From positions 1-61,828 of the forward strand of contig CAZMLE010000017.1 in NCBI GenBank assembly GCA_964567045.1: a stretch of 61,828 bases of DNA, given 5' to 3'. Each line of letters starts with the position of its first letter. Positions within the stretch are counted from its first letter, which is position 1. Under the pieces are notes generated by a model. That model did no database searches, was not told the origin of the DNA, and saw nothing but the letters and a program-made list of their open reading frames with translations. Below are positions 1 through 8,322 of this stretch, piece after piece. The position numbers and the translations under genes are program-made. Source of the stretch: JAFNGF01 sp964567045 (GTDB lineage: Bacteria; Planctomycetota; Phycisphaerae; Sedimentisphaerales; Anaerobacaceae).

Positions 1-115
1 TGCGAAAAATGGCAACGGTGTGAGTGCCGCAAACCTCCATTATATTGATTTGCCGAGATAACCGCCGGCAAGCAGTATTGATAAGGCTCTGCGCTTTATA
101 GACTCTCTCAAGCAT
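1..115 (-). CDS. hypD: Hydrogenase maturation factor HypD (5' part only, cut by window edge)
   Basis: Reading the minus strand from the ATG at 115 gives about 38 residues that run off the window. They contain IMEVCGTHTVAIFR, the hallmark N-terminal Cys motif of HypD. In the family, HypD is an Fe-S scaffold that works with HypC to build the Fe(CN)2CO group of [NiFe]-hydrogenases in the cytoplasm. It lies downstream of hypC on the same strand with about 190 bases between them, so hypF, hypC and hypD share one orientation. An in-frame TAG lies eight codons upstream of this ATG, so the start can only be here or slightly upstream. The identification rests on one strong motif plus context. Confidence 0.8.
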   Translation of the reverse strand, partial: MLERVYKAQSLINTACRRLSRQINIMEVCGTHTVAIFR

Positions 116-135
116 ACTCTTCGCATCTTGCGATT

Positions 136-282
136 CAGGCTATCAGAGTATCAGGTTATCAGGTGGTGAGGATCAGGTTATCAGGGTATCAGGTCATTCT
201 GACTCAGGCCAAGATAGCATCTCCTGATGTCCTGATCTGCTGGTGTCCCTCACCCCGGTTTTCTGATTTCCTGATATCCACC
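136..282. repeat. Cluster of ATCAGG-type short repeats with inverted copies
   Basis: The left half (about 136-212) holds several copies of TATCAGG or ATCAGGTT in direct orientation. The right half (about 226-280) holds CCTGAT copies in the opposite orientation, so the tract can fold on itself. A related unit (ATCAGGAAATCAGG) recurs near 20927-20941. It lies between hypC and hypD and codes for nothing recognisable. Spacing is irregular and units are too short for CRISPR. Confidence 0.6.
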
Positions 283-302
283 TGTGTTTCGTTTCATGGT
301 TT

Positions 303-545
303 TTATCCTGAGACCTTATTCGGCGTCTCCGTGAACCTGTCTATTTCTGCAAAAAGCTCCCAGGTTTTCTTCGCCTCTTCCTCGTCTACAAGCGATATAG
401 CAAAACCAGCGTGTACCAGCACTAAATCGCCGAGCTTAGCTTCCGGTAGCAGCGTGGTCTTTGCCTTGAAGCGGTTGCCCATCGCATCAACAACTGCCCT
501 GTCTTTGTTCAACTCTACTATTCTTGCTGGTATTGCCAAACACAT
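303..545 (-). CDS. hypC: Hydrogenase assembly chaperone HypC/HupF
   Basis: An 80-residue protein beginning MCLAIPARI, the invariant HypC N-terminus. After Met removal the Cys becomes residue 1, which in the family binds the iron precursor and the large hydrogenase subunit. The conserved VHAGFAI segment is also present. The start is placed at 545 because an open frame reaching 590 would bury this Cys behind a 15-residue leader. That leader is encoded by a short CGTCGCTCGT-type repeat, so the longer frame is a repeat artefact. HypC partners HypD, which begins just downstream, and HypF, encoded upstream on the same strand. Confidence 0.95.
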   Translation of the reverse strand: MCLAIPARIVELNKDRAVVDAMGNRFKAKTTLLPEAKLGDLVLVHAGFAISLVDEEEAKKTWELFAEIDRFTETPNKVSG

Positions 546-875
546 AATCCGTCGCCCGTATTTCGTCGCTCGTCGCTCGTATTTCGCCAAAGTGGCAGCC
601 TCGAACTTGGTTCGGGGTATTACGAAACGCTAATTCTATTGTTTGATACGTTTTGGGTCAATCTTCGGTTTGAAATGAGGTCAAATCCATATCTGATGGT
701 GTTGATTTTGGCTATCTGCAATGAATCAAGTTCTGTGGAAAGCAGTTAATTTAGGAGTGGTGTCATTGCGAGGCCTGAAAGGCCGTGGCAATCTGATATT
801 GTCAGAAGGTAGAGATTGCTTCGCTTTGCTCGCAATGACATCTATTGATTAAGCTTCACAGAGCACTAAAGTCGA
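546..875. other. Gene-free interval between hypC and the AbiGi-like gene, mostly repeats
   Basis: No gene is visible. About 560-590 carries tandem CGTCGCTCGT units. The same motif forms the 3' end of hypF near 1825-1858 and the 3' end of the PurF-like gene near 29216-29250. The miniature element at 761-840 occupies much of the rest. The hypC promoter, if separate, is not obvious. Confidence 0.6.
761..840. mobile_element. MITE-like palindromic element, copy 1
   Basis: This 80-bp element is bounded by a perfect 12-bp terminal inverted repeat, TGTCATTGCGAG (761-772) and CTCGCAATGACA (829-840). It has no coding capacity. The same right half, including GATTGCTTCGCT-like sequence and a following ACAGAGCACT, recurs in the copy at 43528-43598. 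A third relative is at 33078-33147. It looks like a non-autonomous mobile palindrome; no transposase is in the window. Confidence 0.65.
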
Positions 876-1628
876 TCAAAGGATATCTATTTCATCATCA
901 TCGAATCCAGCTAGCCGCGAGATGATTTTCTCAAGGCCCCAATATGGATCGATGAAACTTGCAGACCTACTACTTCTGGGGTCAAGCAGTCCATTGATTT
1001 GTGCAATATCACCCTCAAGGCAGATGATAATCACGTGGCTCGGAAGGTAAAAGTCACCAACACAGCGCCACTCTCGCTCCCACCAGAACTCCTTTCGGTA
1101 GTCCCGCCCTGTACCCATCTGTTCGATAAAAGGCGTAATCTTTGCGATGCGGGTTTGTTCAAAGCCGGCAGACTTAACACCTTCGTCTATCATCTCGTTA
1201 ATTGGGTTCATCAGCCAGTCATGGCCTGGTGTAATGTCAAGGTACCAAACTGGATTCGCACCTTGTTTCCTGGCCAACTTTTTTGTGATCCCGACCCCGT
1301 AGGGCCCAAACCGAAAGTCCCTACCCTCGATTCTCTCCAACAACAGGTGAAGGTACTCAAGAGGTGTTTCTGTAAAGCAAACACACTTTTGTGATTCTAC
1401 TATCTGCCCGTTGAGCTTACTCATTGCCGCCCCGAACATGGTTCGTGCTTCGATCTTCCAGTCTTTGAGTATCGAAAACAAATTTTCCTTTGCGGACTTA
1501 CCGTTTGCATTACGCGTCAGGTGTACCAGAAAACTGCTGAGGTCAGACCGGCGAGATAGTATTTCCCGAATATTCTTCTGTCCTGCTTCTTCTTTTGACC
1601 TGACATCTAACTGACCCACAGGATTCAT
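876..1628 (-). CDS. AbiGi-like abortive-infection family protein
   Basis: A 250-residue cytoplasmic protein without signal peptide. Visible family-like landmarks, in order, are LVHLTR (about 35-40), CVCFTETPLEYL (about 83-94), FGPYGVGI, NPVWYLD and FWWEREWR (about 181-188). This order matches the AbiGi family described from lactococcal abortive phage resistance, and more loosely DarT/RES-type ADP-ribosyltransferase-fold proteins that begin with an HxT motif. The RBS is a G-rich GAAGGGGG upstream of 1628. It sits between hypF and hypC on the same strand and has nothing to do with hydrogenase assembly. No AbiGii-like partner is adjacent. The family call is from memory of motifs; the biochemical activity is unknown. 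Confidence 0.6.
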   Translation of the reverse strand: MNPVGQLDVRSKEEAGQKNIREILSRRSDLSSFLVHLTRNANGKSAKENLFSILKDWKIEARTMFGAAMSKLNGQIVESQKCVCFTETPLEYLHLLLERIEGRDFRFGPYGVGITKKLARKQGANPVWYLDITPGHDWLMNPINEMIDEGVKSAGFEQTRIAKITPFIEQMGTGRDYRKEFWWEREWRCVGDFYLPSHVIIICLEGDIAQINGLLDPRSSRSASFIDPYWGLEKIISRLAGFDDDEIDIL

Positions 1629-1835
1629 TTTGTTACCCCCTTCGAAAAATGAGAAGAATTAACGGCTTAGTTTTACAAATCGGGAAACTCCACTTATCTA
1701 TCGTTGATTTGAAGGGGTGACTTTACTTGCCGATTACAAAAAATCAGATTTATCAAAGAAGTGAAAGTATATGGATTCCTGCGGAGGCAGGAGTGACAAC
1801 CTGGAATTAAAATGTGACAGAATACGAGCGACGCG
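1629..1835. repeat. Repeat-rich gap downstream of hypF
   Basis: It contains a GC-rich hairpin, ATTCCTGCGGAGGCAGGAGT (about 1775-1794). ACGAGCGACG-type units run across 1825-1858 into the hypF stop. The last residues of HypF (ARIVARDS) are encoded by this repeat. No gene or RNA is visible. Confidence 0.5.
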
Positions 1836-4280
1836 TCACGAGTCACGAGCGACGATTCGGGCAGCGATTGCTGCTTGGCCGAGCGGGAGTCCGCCATCGT
1901 TGGCGGGAACCTCTCGATTAAATAATACGCAAAAATCGTTTTGCCTCAATAGCCTAATCAAGCGGTCGGTCAAATAACGATTGCAGAACACACCACCACT
2001 TAACGCGACAATGTTGAGTTTCGTACTTTCTCTGGCTTGTTTAGCCATCGCCAGTAGGGCGACGGCAAGCGTGTTATGAAACTTTGCCGAGATCGTGCCA
2101 GCCCCCAGGCCTTTTTGAACATCTGCGATAAGCTGCTTTATCGCCTTACCCAAATCAAGCTGCACTGCCTCGTTGGCCCTACTTATAAGCTCAAAGTCAT
2201 AGTGGTCTTCAATGCCGCTCTCAATGACTGCCTCCAGGGCCATCGGCAGTTGGGCATCAAAATGGTTGTAGCTGCCCAGGCCGATCATAGCTGCAACCGC
2301 ATCAAAAACCCTGCCCAGGCTGGAAGTTTGCACGCAGTTAATGCGTTTTTCAATCTGCTCTAAGATGAATTTAGAATTTGGAATTTTGAATCCTTCGGCC
2401 TTGCTCAGGACAGGTTTGGAATTTTCAGTTGTCTCCGGCTTAATTCTCTCGAAAAGCCAATCAAAATTCGGTAGTCGAAAATCTTTCCCCCAGCTCTTTT
2501 TCAGCAGAGATAGCAAAGGCCTTATCGCCTCTTTGCTCGCCCTATCCGCGCCGGGCAGGTCGTAGTAAGCTAAGTGTCCGAACCGCTCAAATTTCTCCAG
2601 CGACGCTATCATACATTCACAGCCCCAAATCGCGCCGTCAGTCCCGTAGCCGGTGCCGTCACACACAATGCCGATGACCGGGCCGCTAAGACCATGTTCA
2701 ACCAAAACCGATGCAATGTGCGCCCAGTGATGCTGAACCTGAACAAGCTTAACCCCGGATAGGGACCGGGCATACTGCGTGGAGAGATACGCTGGGTGAA
2801 GGTCGGAGACGGCGACTTTTGGCTCAACTTCAAATAGTTGTCGCAAGTGCTCAATCGAATCAATATAGTGGTGATACACTTCGGCGTCTTCGAGGTCGCC
2901 GATGTGTTCGCTGCAGATAAGCTGATTTTGTTTGACAAGGCAAAAAGTATTTTTGAGATCCGACCCTGCCGCGAATATCTCGTCATGCGTCTTGCGTATT
3001 GCATCGTGCGTATTTTGTTTTTCATCGTCTGACGCATCACGCACGACACACGACGCACGGCGAATATAGATTGGTGTGGGGACATATCCTCTGGCTCTTC
3101 GCAATGGCACCGGCTGGCCGTCTATGAAGTGAATAACAGAGTCGTCAACCTGCCGATATATCTGCCTGTCGTGCATTAGAAAGGCATCGGCGACCTGGCC
3201 TAATTCTTCAAGCGCCGTTTCGTTTTTGCAGATCAAAGGCTCATCGGCGATATTGCCGCTTGTCATCACCAGGACTTCTGTGCCCCGCGCAAAAAGCAGA
3301 TAATGCAGCGGCGCATAACAGAGCATAAAGCCGAAGGTATCGACGCCGGCGGCAACGGATGCAGCGATTGCCGAGCCTTTCTTTTTCGGCAGTAAGACAA
3401 TGGGACTCTGCGGACTTTTCAAGACCTGCTCGGCAAGTTCGCTGACGATGGCATATTTCTTTATCTTTTCAATCGAGGCCGCCATCATGGCAAAGGGCTT
3501 ATGGTCTCGCCTTTTGCGCTGCCTTAGTCTTTGTACTGCTTGCTCGGCCAGGGCATCGACAGCGAGGTGGAATCCGCCGATGCCCTTGATTGCCACAATT
3601 TTCCCGGCTCGAAGCAGTCTGGCTGCTTCGGCGATGCTGCTACCGGTTTTTGCCACTATTGTCTGGCCCTTGCTATCTGTCAGCCAGATTTTTGGTCCAC
3701 AAATAGGGCAGGCAACCGGCTGGGCGTGAAAACGCCGGTCGGTGACATCTTCATATTGTGCAGCGCATTTCCGGCACATCTTGAAGATCGACATCGTGGT
3801 ATTGGGCCGGTCGTATGGAATGTTTTTGACTATTGAATATCTCGGCCCGCAGTTGGTGCAGTTTATGAATGGATATTCGTGCCGAAAATCATTTTCATCT
3901 GTCATCTCAGCCAGGCAATCTCGGCAGGTGGCAATATCAGCCGTCACCTGCGACAGAGCGGTTCCCTGCGGGTCACTTGGCTTGATCGTGAATTTGTCTT
4001 GCCCCTCGATGACCGCTACATCAACCGAACTGCAGGATTTTATCTCGGCTAATGGAGGTTTGTCAGGTTCAGATTGCAAACGGGCTAAGAATTCAGCTAT
4101 CGCTTTTTCTTCGCCCTGCAATTCAATTGTAACACCTTTTGTATCGTTGCAGACCGTGCCGGCCAGACCCAGCCGGCAAGCCAGTCGGTACACAGCAGGC
4201 CGAAAACCGACACCCTGCACGCGCCCCGTTACAAATATTCTCTGTTTCTTAATCAAAATTCTGAATCTTCGTCCTCTCAC
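1836..4280 (-). CDS. hypF: Carbamoyltransferase HypF
   Basis: An 814-residue cytoplasmic enzyme that in the family makes thiocarbamate on HypE from carbamoyl phosphate, the source of the hydrogenase cyanide ligands. An acylphosphatase domain opens it (VTGRVQGVGFRP, 18-29). Two Cys4 zinc sites follow (C119/C122 with C141/C144; C169/C172 with C191/C194), then a YrdC-like domain from about 210 (AIKGIGGFHLAVDA). The C-terminus is a Kae1-like domain with QHHWAH and GVFCNR. It is somewhat longer than usual, and two stretches look like in-frame repeat insertions. One is SKPVLSKAEGF (bases 2392-2414), a dispersed palindrome. The other is a charged segment near bases 2990-3060 with ACGCACGACACACGACGCAC-type repeats. 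The motifs on each side remain intact. Confidence 0.95.
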   Translation of the reverse strand: MRGRRFRILIKKQRIFVTGRVQGVGFRPAVYRLACRLGLAGTVCNDTKGVTIELQGEEKAIAEFLARLQSEPDKPPLAEIKSCSSVDVAVIEGQDKFTIKPSDPQGTALSQVTADIATCRDCLAEMTDENDFRHEYPFINCTNCGPRYSIVKNIPYDRPNTTMSIFKMCRKCAAQYEDVTDRRFHAQPVACPICGPKIWLTDSKGQTIVAKTGSSIAEAARLLRAGKIVAIKGIGGFHLAVDALAEQAVQRLRQRKRRDHKPFAMMAASIEKIKKYAIVSELAEQVLKSPQSPIVLLPKKKGSAIAASVAAGVDTFGFMLCYAPLHYLLFARGTEVLVMTSGNIADEPLICKNETALEELGQVADAFLMHDRQIYRQVDDSVIHFIDGQPVPLRRARGYVPTPIYIRRASCVVRDASDDEKQNTHDAIRKTHDEIFAAGSDLKNTFCLVKQNQLICSEHIGDLEDAEVYHHYIDSIEHLRQLFEVEPKVAVSDLHPAYLSTQYARSLSGVKLVQVQHHWAHIASVLVEHGLSGPVIGIVCDGTGYGTDGAIWGCECMIASLEKFERFGHLAYYDLPGADRASKEAIRPLLSLLKKSWGKDFRLPNFDWLFERIKPETTENSKPVLSKAEGFKIPNSKFILEQIEKRINCVQTSSLGRVFDAVAAMIGLGSYNHFDAQLPMALEAVIESGIEDHYDFELISRANEAVQLDLGKAIKQLIADVQKGLGAGTISAKFHNTLAVALLAMAKQARESTKLNIVALSGGVFCNRYLTDRLIRLLRQNDFCVLFNREVPANDGGLPLGQAAIAARIVARDS
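2392..2414. repeat. In-frame palindromic repeat (CCTTCG...GCTCAGG family) inside hypF
   Basis: CCTTCGG-CCTTGCTCAGGA core, translated on the minus strand as PVLSKAEG. The same family occurs inside or beside genes at 18792-18819, 24669-24688, 46964-46983, 48343-48363, 57383-57409 and 59352-59371. Confidence 0.7.
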
Positions 4281-4403
4281 CGGTTTCTAATACGGCTGTC
4301 TGAATCGGCAGTTCTCCAGAATTATAACCGGCGGTGCGAAAAAAAGACAACCTGCTCCTGCAATCGCAGTGCGGTGCCGCAGAATAAAATCAGAAAAATC
4401 TGT

Positions 4404-4432
4404 TTGCAGACCGCGGTGATTTGTATTACAAT
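4404..4432 (+). promoter_or_regulatory. Sigma-70-type promoter for tRNA-Ala
   Basis: A -35 TTGCAG (4404-4409) and a -10 TACAAT (4427-4432) are separated by exactly 17 bases and lie about 11 bases upstream of the mature tRNA 5' end. Position and spacing fit a dedicated tRNA promoter. Confidence 0.6.
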
Positions 4433-4443
4433 CCGCTTGTACT

Positions 4444-4516
<73 letters not shown>

Positions 4517-4613
4517 TTTTGCACATTTTGCCCACTGGGCCTCTACCATGAGGATGCGCCATTTGGAAGGTACCCGCTAAAATCAAGATGGCTTCTTACG
4601 AAGGGCAGCGTAA

Positions 4614-6827
4614 ATGAGGTTGTTAGTAGTATCCAATCGCTTACCATTCACAGTAGCAGAAAGCCAAGGCAAGCTGATATTCCAGGAAGCTGTTGGAGGT
4701 CTTGTCTCCGGTTTAAGCGCATATTTAGATTCCTTGAAAGGTTCCTCCTTTACCAAATCTGAGTATATATGGGTCGGCTGGCCAGGTCTTTCAGTCGATA
4801 AGAAAACCAAAGGACAATTAGAAGAATTAACTGAAAAATCGCTTTGTGACTTTCATGCCTATCCTGTGTTTCTCACCGAGAGGGCTATGGAGAAGTTTTA
4901 TCAGGGATTCTGTAATAAGACAATCTGGCCACTTTTTCACTATTTTGCTTCTTATTGTGTTTACGACGAAGCTTCATGGCTCCATTACAAATGTGTGAAC
5001 AAAATCTTCTGCGATGCAGTTGTGCAGGTTGCAAAGCCGGACGATGTGATATGGATACATGATTATCACCTGATGCTTCTTCCTAAGCTTTTGCGAGAAA
5101 AGATGCCGGATGTCCCGATAGGATTTTTCCTGCATATCCCTTTCCCATCCTTCGAAATATTTCGGCTTCTCCCGATGAAATGGCGCAGCGAGATATTAGA
5201 AGGCCTATTAGGAGCGGACCTTATAGGATTTCACACATACGAGTATACCCAGTACTTTTTGCGCTGCGTCCTTCGTATTCTGGGCTATGAGCACAATATG
5301 GGTGAAATTTTTCTGGGCAACCGTGTTACGAAGGCTGAGACCCTCCCGATGGGTATAGACTTTCAGAGATTTTGCACCGCAGCAAGCTGCCCAGAGGTGC
5401 AAGAAGAAAAACAGAAACTTGTAAAAACACTGCCGGATTTCAAGCTGGTGCTCTCAGTAGATCGCCTGGATTACACTAAAGCTATTGTCAACCGCCTGCA
5501 AGCTTATGAGTTATTCCTGGAGAGAAATCCACAATGGCACAGCAAGGTTGTTCTGCTGCTGGTGGTTGTACCTTCGCGAATCGGCGTAGAACACTACCAG
5601 CAGATGAAAAGACAAATAGATGAGCTTGTGGGCAAGATCAACGGTCAGTTCGGCAGCGTAAGCTGGACGCCGGTGTTGTATCAGTACAGGTTTGTGCCAT
5701 TTCATCCGCTGGTTGCTTTGTACGCTGTCAGTGACGTGGCTTTAATTACACCTGTAAGAGACGGCATGAATCTCATAGCAAAAGAATACGTTGCAGCCAA
5801 AACGGATAAGACCGGCGTTCTGATTCTCAGTGAGATGGCTGGTGCTGCAAAAGAACTTGGAGAGGCAATTATCATAAACCCCAACAACATACAAGAAATC
5901 GCAGATGCCTTGAAAGAGGCGCTGGAAATGCCCAAAGACAAGCAGGCCAAACGTAATGAAATTATGCAGAACCGGCTGCGGCGTTATAATGTGGTTCGCT
6001 GGGCAGACGATTTCATCCGTCAGTTGCTTTCGGTAAAGGATCGGCAAAAAAAGTTTAACGCCAGGCTATTAGGTCTTTCTATGAGGGAACAATTACTTAA
6101 AGACTTTAAAAAAGCCGCAAGAAGACTTATTTTTTTAGACTATGATGGGACAGTTGCTCCTTTTGCGAGCCATCCTCAAATGGCGAAACCATCCGAGCAA
6201 CTCTTGAAGATTCTGAAAGAGCTTTCAGACGATCCGACGAATACCATAATTCTTATGAGCGGCCGTGATAAAGACAACCTCCAAGACTGGTTTGGGTTGC
6301 TCGATATGAGGCTGGTGGCAGAACACGGTGTATGGATAAAGGAGAAAAACGAGGACTGGCGGTTGATAAAGCCGTTAACGAATGACTGGAAAGCACCGCT
6401 GCGTCCTGTACTTGAAATGTATGCAGACCGGCTGCCCGGCGCGTTTGTCGAGGAAAAAGAGTTTTCCATCGTATGGCATTACCGCAGAGCAGATCCTGAG
6501 CTTGCCTTTCTCCGCGCGAAGGAACTTATGGACGATTTGGTAAATTTTACAGCCAATATAGATGTGCAGGTGTTACAGGGCAGCAAGGTCGTAGAAGTAA
6601 GATGCGCGGGCGTAAACAAGGGAATTGCCGGAATGTATTTCATTTCAAAAAACAACTTTGACTTCATGCTGTCAATGGGCGATGATTATACCGATGAGGA
6701 CCTGTTTAAGGTACTTCCGGAAACAGCTTATTCAATCAAGGTGGGTCTTGCCCATTCTTCTGCCAGATTTTGTCTGCGAAGTCACATAGAAGCAACAAAA
6801 CTTCTTGAACAATTAGCGGCGAAGTGA
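4614..6827 (+). CDS. Bifunctional trehalose-6-phosphate synthase / trehalose-6-phosphate phosphatase
   Basis: A 737-residue fusion. The first about 490 residues are a GT20 synthase (VSNRLPF 6-12, HDYHLM 149-154, FFLHIPFP 171-178, SVDRLDYTK about 282-290, RDGMNL about 382-387), joining UDP- or GDP-glucose to glucose-6-phosphate. The rest is a HAD phosphatase (LDYDGT about 508, MSGRD, GDDYTDED about 688) that releases trehalose. Both halves keep their catalytic motifs, so the polypeptide should make trehalose alone. The ATG at 4614 directly precedes the conserved N-terminus. The MscS channel gene starts within a few bases of its stop, suggesting one transcript for solute synthesis and pressure release. 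The codons look more AT-rich than in the genes downstream (by eye). Confidence 0.95.
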   Translation: MRLLVVSNRLPFTVAESQGKLIFQEAVGGLVSGLSAYLDSLKGSSFTKSEYIWVGWPGLSVDKKTKGQLEELTEKSLCDFHAYPVFLTERAMEKFYQGFCNKTIWPLFHYFASYCVYDEASWLHYKCVNKIFCDAVVQVAKPDDVIWIHDYHLMLLPKLLREKMPDVPIGFFLHIPFPSFEIFRLLPMKWRSEILEGLLGADLIGFHTYEYTQYFLRCVLRILGYEHNMGEIFLGNRVTKAETLPMGIDFQRFCTAASCPEVQEEKQKLVKTLPDFKLVLSVDRLDYTKAIVNRLQAYELFLERNPQWHSKVVLLLVVVPSRIGVEHYQQMKRQIDELVGKINGQFGSVSWTPVLYQYRFVPFHPLVALYAVSDVALITPVRDGMNLIAKEYVAAKTDKTGVLILSEMAGAAKELGEAIIINPNNIQEIADALKEALEMPKDKQAKRNEIMQNRLRRYNVVRWADDFIRQLLSVKDRQKKFNARLLGLSMREQLLKDFKKAARRLIFLDYDGTVAPFASHPQMAKPSEQLLKILKELSDDPTNTIILMSGRDKDNLQDWFGLLDMRLVAEHGVWIKEKNEDWRLIKPLTNDWKAPLRPVLEMYADRLPGAFVEEKEFSIVWHYRRADPELAFLRAKELMDDLVNFTANIDVQVLQGSKVVEVRCAGVNKGIAGMYFISKNNFDFMLSMGDDYTDEDLFKVLPETAYSIKVGLAHSSARFCLRSHIEATKLLEQLAAK

Positions 6828-6840
6828 GGTGAAATTCAAA

Positions 6841-7878
6841 ATGATTCTACCTGAAGCAATTGCGCAATTGATTGTGCCTTTGAGCTTGGTCGGAGGATTC
6901 TTTATAATTGGGGTAGCTTTTGAAAGAATTGTCCTTGATAGACTCAGAAAGGTTGCTGCCCGGACAAAATGGCAAGGCTATGAGATAATCATATCCTCGT
7001 TGCGAGGTTTAACCACCGTCTCGTTTTTGCTCCTCGGTGTTTATTTGGCAATACCGTACATTAAGATTTCCATGTATGCCATAGCTGTCCTCCAGAAGTT
7101 CTTACTTGTGTCTGTTATCTTCTGCGCGGCGATAATCTCCTCAGGGATTGCCGTGGGATATGTGGGACTATATTCAAAAAAGACGGAGGCTGTCTTGCCT
7201 TCGACCTCAATATTTGCCAATCTGGCAAAAGTTCTGGTTTTTATTGTTGGCGGCTTGATTGTTCTTCAGTCGCTTGGCGTTCCTATTACGCCGATACTTA
7301 CTGCTTTAGGTGTAGGTGGGCTTGCTGTTGCCTTAGCGCTTCAGGATACTCTGTCGAATCTTTTTGCCGGGTTACAGGTTCTGGCCTCAAGGCTGGTAAG
7401 ACCGGGAGACTATGTAAAACTTGAGACCGGTGAAGAAGGCTATGTACAGGACATAACCTGGCGCCATACTACCATCAGAACATTGCCAAATAATATGGTC
7501 GTTGTTCCTAATTCCAAGCTGGCATCGGCGTTGATCACGAACTATTACGTACCGGCAACGGAGATGGCGGTGCTCGTTCAGGTTGGAGTCAGCTATGACA
7601 GCGATCTGGAAAAGGTGCAGAAGGTAACTATCGAGGTGGCCAAAGAAGTGATGAAGGAGGTTCAAGGAGGGGTGCCTGAATTTGAGCCGTTTATCCGTTA
7701 TCATACTTTTGGTGATTTCAGCATCGGCTTCACAGTGATATTGCGCGCTAAGGAGTATGTTGATCAGTATCTTGTAAAGCATGAATTTATAAAGAGACTT
7801 CACAAACGCTATAAAGACCAAGCGATTAAAATTCCTTTCCCAGTGCGAACAGTCTACATAGATAGTGCCAAATCATAG
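6841..7878 (+). CDS. MscS-family mechanosensitive ion channel
   Basis: About 345 residues with four or five N-terminal membrane helices. The pore-lining segment is ALGVGGLAVALALQDTLSNLF, followed by the cytoplasmic beta domain (RPGDYVKLETGEEGYVQDI, RTLPNNMVVVPNSKL). In the family these channels open under membrane tension and vent solutes during osmotic downshift. The ATG at 6841 is preferred because GAGGTGA (6826-6832) sits eight bases upstream. A GTG at 6829 would add MKFK but lies on top of that ribosome-binding site. Coupling with the trehalose enzyme makes an osmoadaptation role likely. A tRNA-like fragment begins one base after the stop codon. Confidence 0.92.
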   Translation: MILPEAIAQLIVPLSLVGGFFIIGVAFERIVLDRLRKVAARTKWQGYEIIISSLRGLTTVSFLLLGVYLAIPYIKISMYAIAVLQKFLLVSVIFCAAIISSGIAVGYVGLYSKKTEAVLPSTSIFANLAKVLVFIVGGLIVLQSLGVPITPILTALGVGGLAVALALQDTLSNLFAGLQVLASRLVRPGDYVKLETGEEGYVQDITWRHTTIRTLPNNMVVVPNSKLASALITNYYVPATEMAVLVQVGVSYDSDLEKVQKVTIEVAKEVMKEVQGGVPEFEPFIRYHTFGDFSIGFTVILRAKEYVDQYLVKHEFIKRLHKRYKDQAIKIPFPVRTVYIDSAKS

Positions 7879-7914
7879 TGGCGCACAAGAGGTGGTGGGC
7901 TTGAATCCCACTGT
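7879..7914 (+). pseudogene. tRNA-Ala-like 3' fragment
   Basis: Aligned to the tRNA at 4444-4516, this stretch shares TGGC, CAAGAGGT, GTGGG and GAATCCCA in the same order, about 28 of 35 positions. It folds a perfect five-pair T arm (GTGGG 7895-7899, CCCAC 7907-7911) around the loop CTTGAAT. The 5' half and a matching acceptor are absent. With the intact tRNA it brackets the trehalose and MscS genes in direct orientation, as attachment-site duplications do. No integrase is present. Divergence shows this is old or coincidental. Confidence 0.5.
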
Positions 7915-8322
7915 AATGTCCCGACGGATTCGGTCTGCTTAGTTCCTTAGCAATCAAATCGTGCGCAAGATGGTCAAAAAATTGAAGTTGGACATATATT
8001 ATTTGAGCAAATCCTCAGCCGGATTTGCTCAAATAATAAAGATCGATGTCCTCCCGCTGGTTTCTGATGGTTTGAAAAGCAAAAAGGCTGCCGCATTTTT
8101 GCTTTTCAAAGTATGCCCAACTTCGATTTTTTGAGAACTTATCATACAGCTATTTGGTTCCGGCTCGTCCGGGTTAGGTACTATCAGGTGAAAAAACGCT
8201 TGCGAATTTCACGACAGCGGAGATAATGATGGGCAGCCCCTGCCTTGGCAGGGGTAATTCCCGCCTTCGCAGGAATTGAAAAATTGACAATCGAAAATTT
8301 CAGATGTAGGAGAACATGAGCT
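7915..8322. other. Gene-free interval: structured inverted-repeat element and GC hairpins
   Basis: It holds the three-helix element at 7974-8134, then two GC hairpins (CCCCTGCCTTGGCAGGGG at 8237-8254; ATTCCCGCC...AGGAAT at 8257-8276). These precede the AGGAG ribosome-binding site of the first Gfo/Idh/MocA gene. No convincing promoter is seen for the downstream operon; a weak TTGGTT/TACTAT pair lies near 8154-8184 at a poor 19-base spacing. Confidence 0.6.
7974..8134. repeat. Three-helix inverted-repeat structure (candidate structured RNA or miniature element)
   Basis: The outer arms at 7974-7991 and 8117-8134 pair over 18 positions, with a single U-G wobble if transcribed from the plus strand. 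Inside lie two perfect hairpins. One is 7997-8014 with 8021-8038 (18 bp, 6-base loop TCAGCC); the other is 8071-8085 with 8096-8110 (15 bp, 10-base loop). This makes a closed three-way junction of about 160 bases. No ORF fits. No run of T follows the helices, so a simple terminator is unlikely. Confidence 0.7.

Noticed and set aside
136..282. Possible CRISPR-like array of ATCAGG units
   Set aside because: Units are 7-10 bases with irregular spacing, inverted copies occur, and no cas genes are present.
163..633. 156-codon plus-strand frame across hypC
   Set aside because: It covers hypC antisense and repeat tracts and has no family signal.
1..4280. A hydrogenase structural operon in the window
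   Set aside because: Only maturation genes (hypF, hypC, start of hypD) are present; no large or small subunit is seen.
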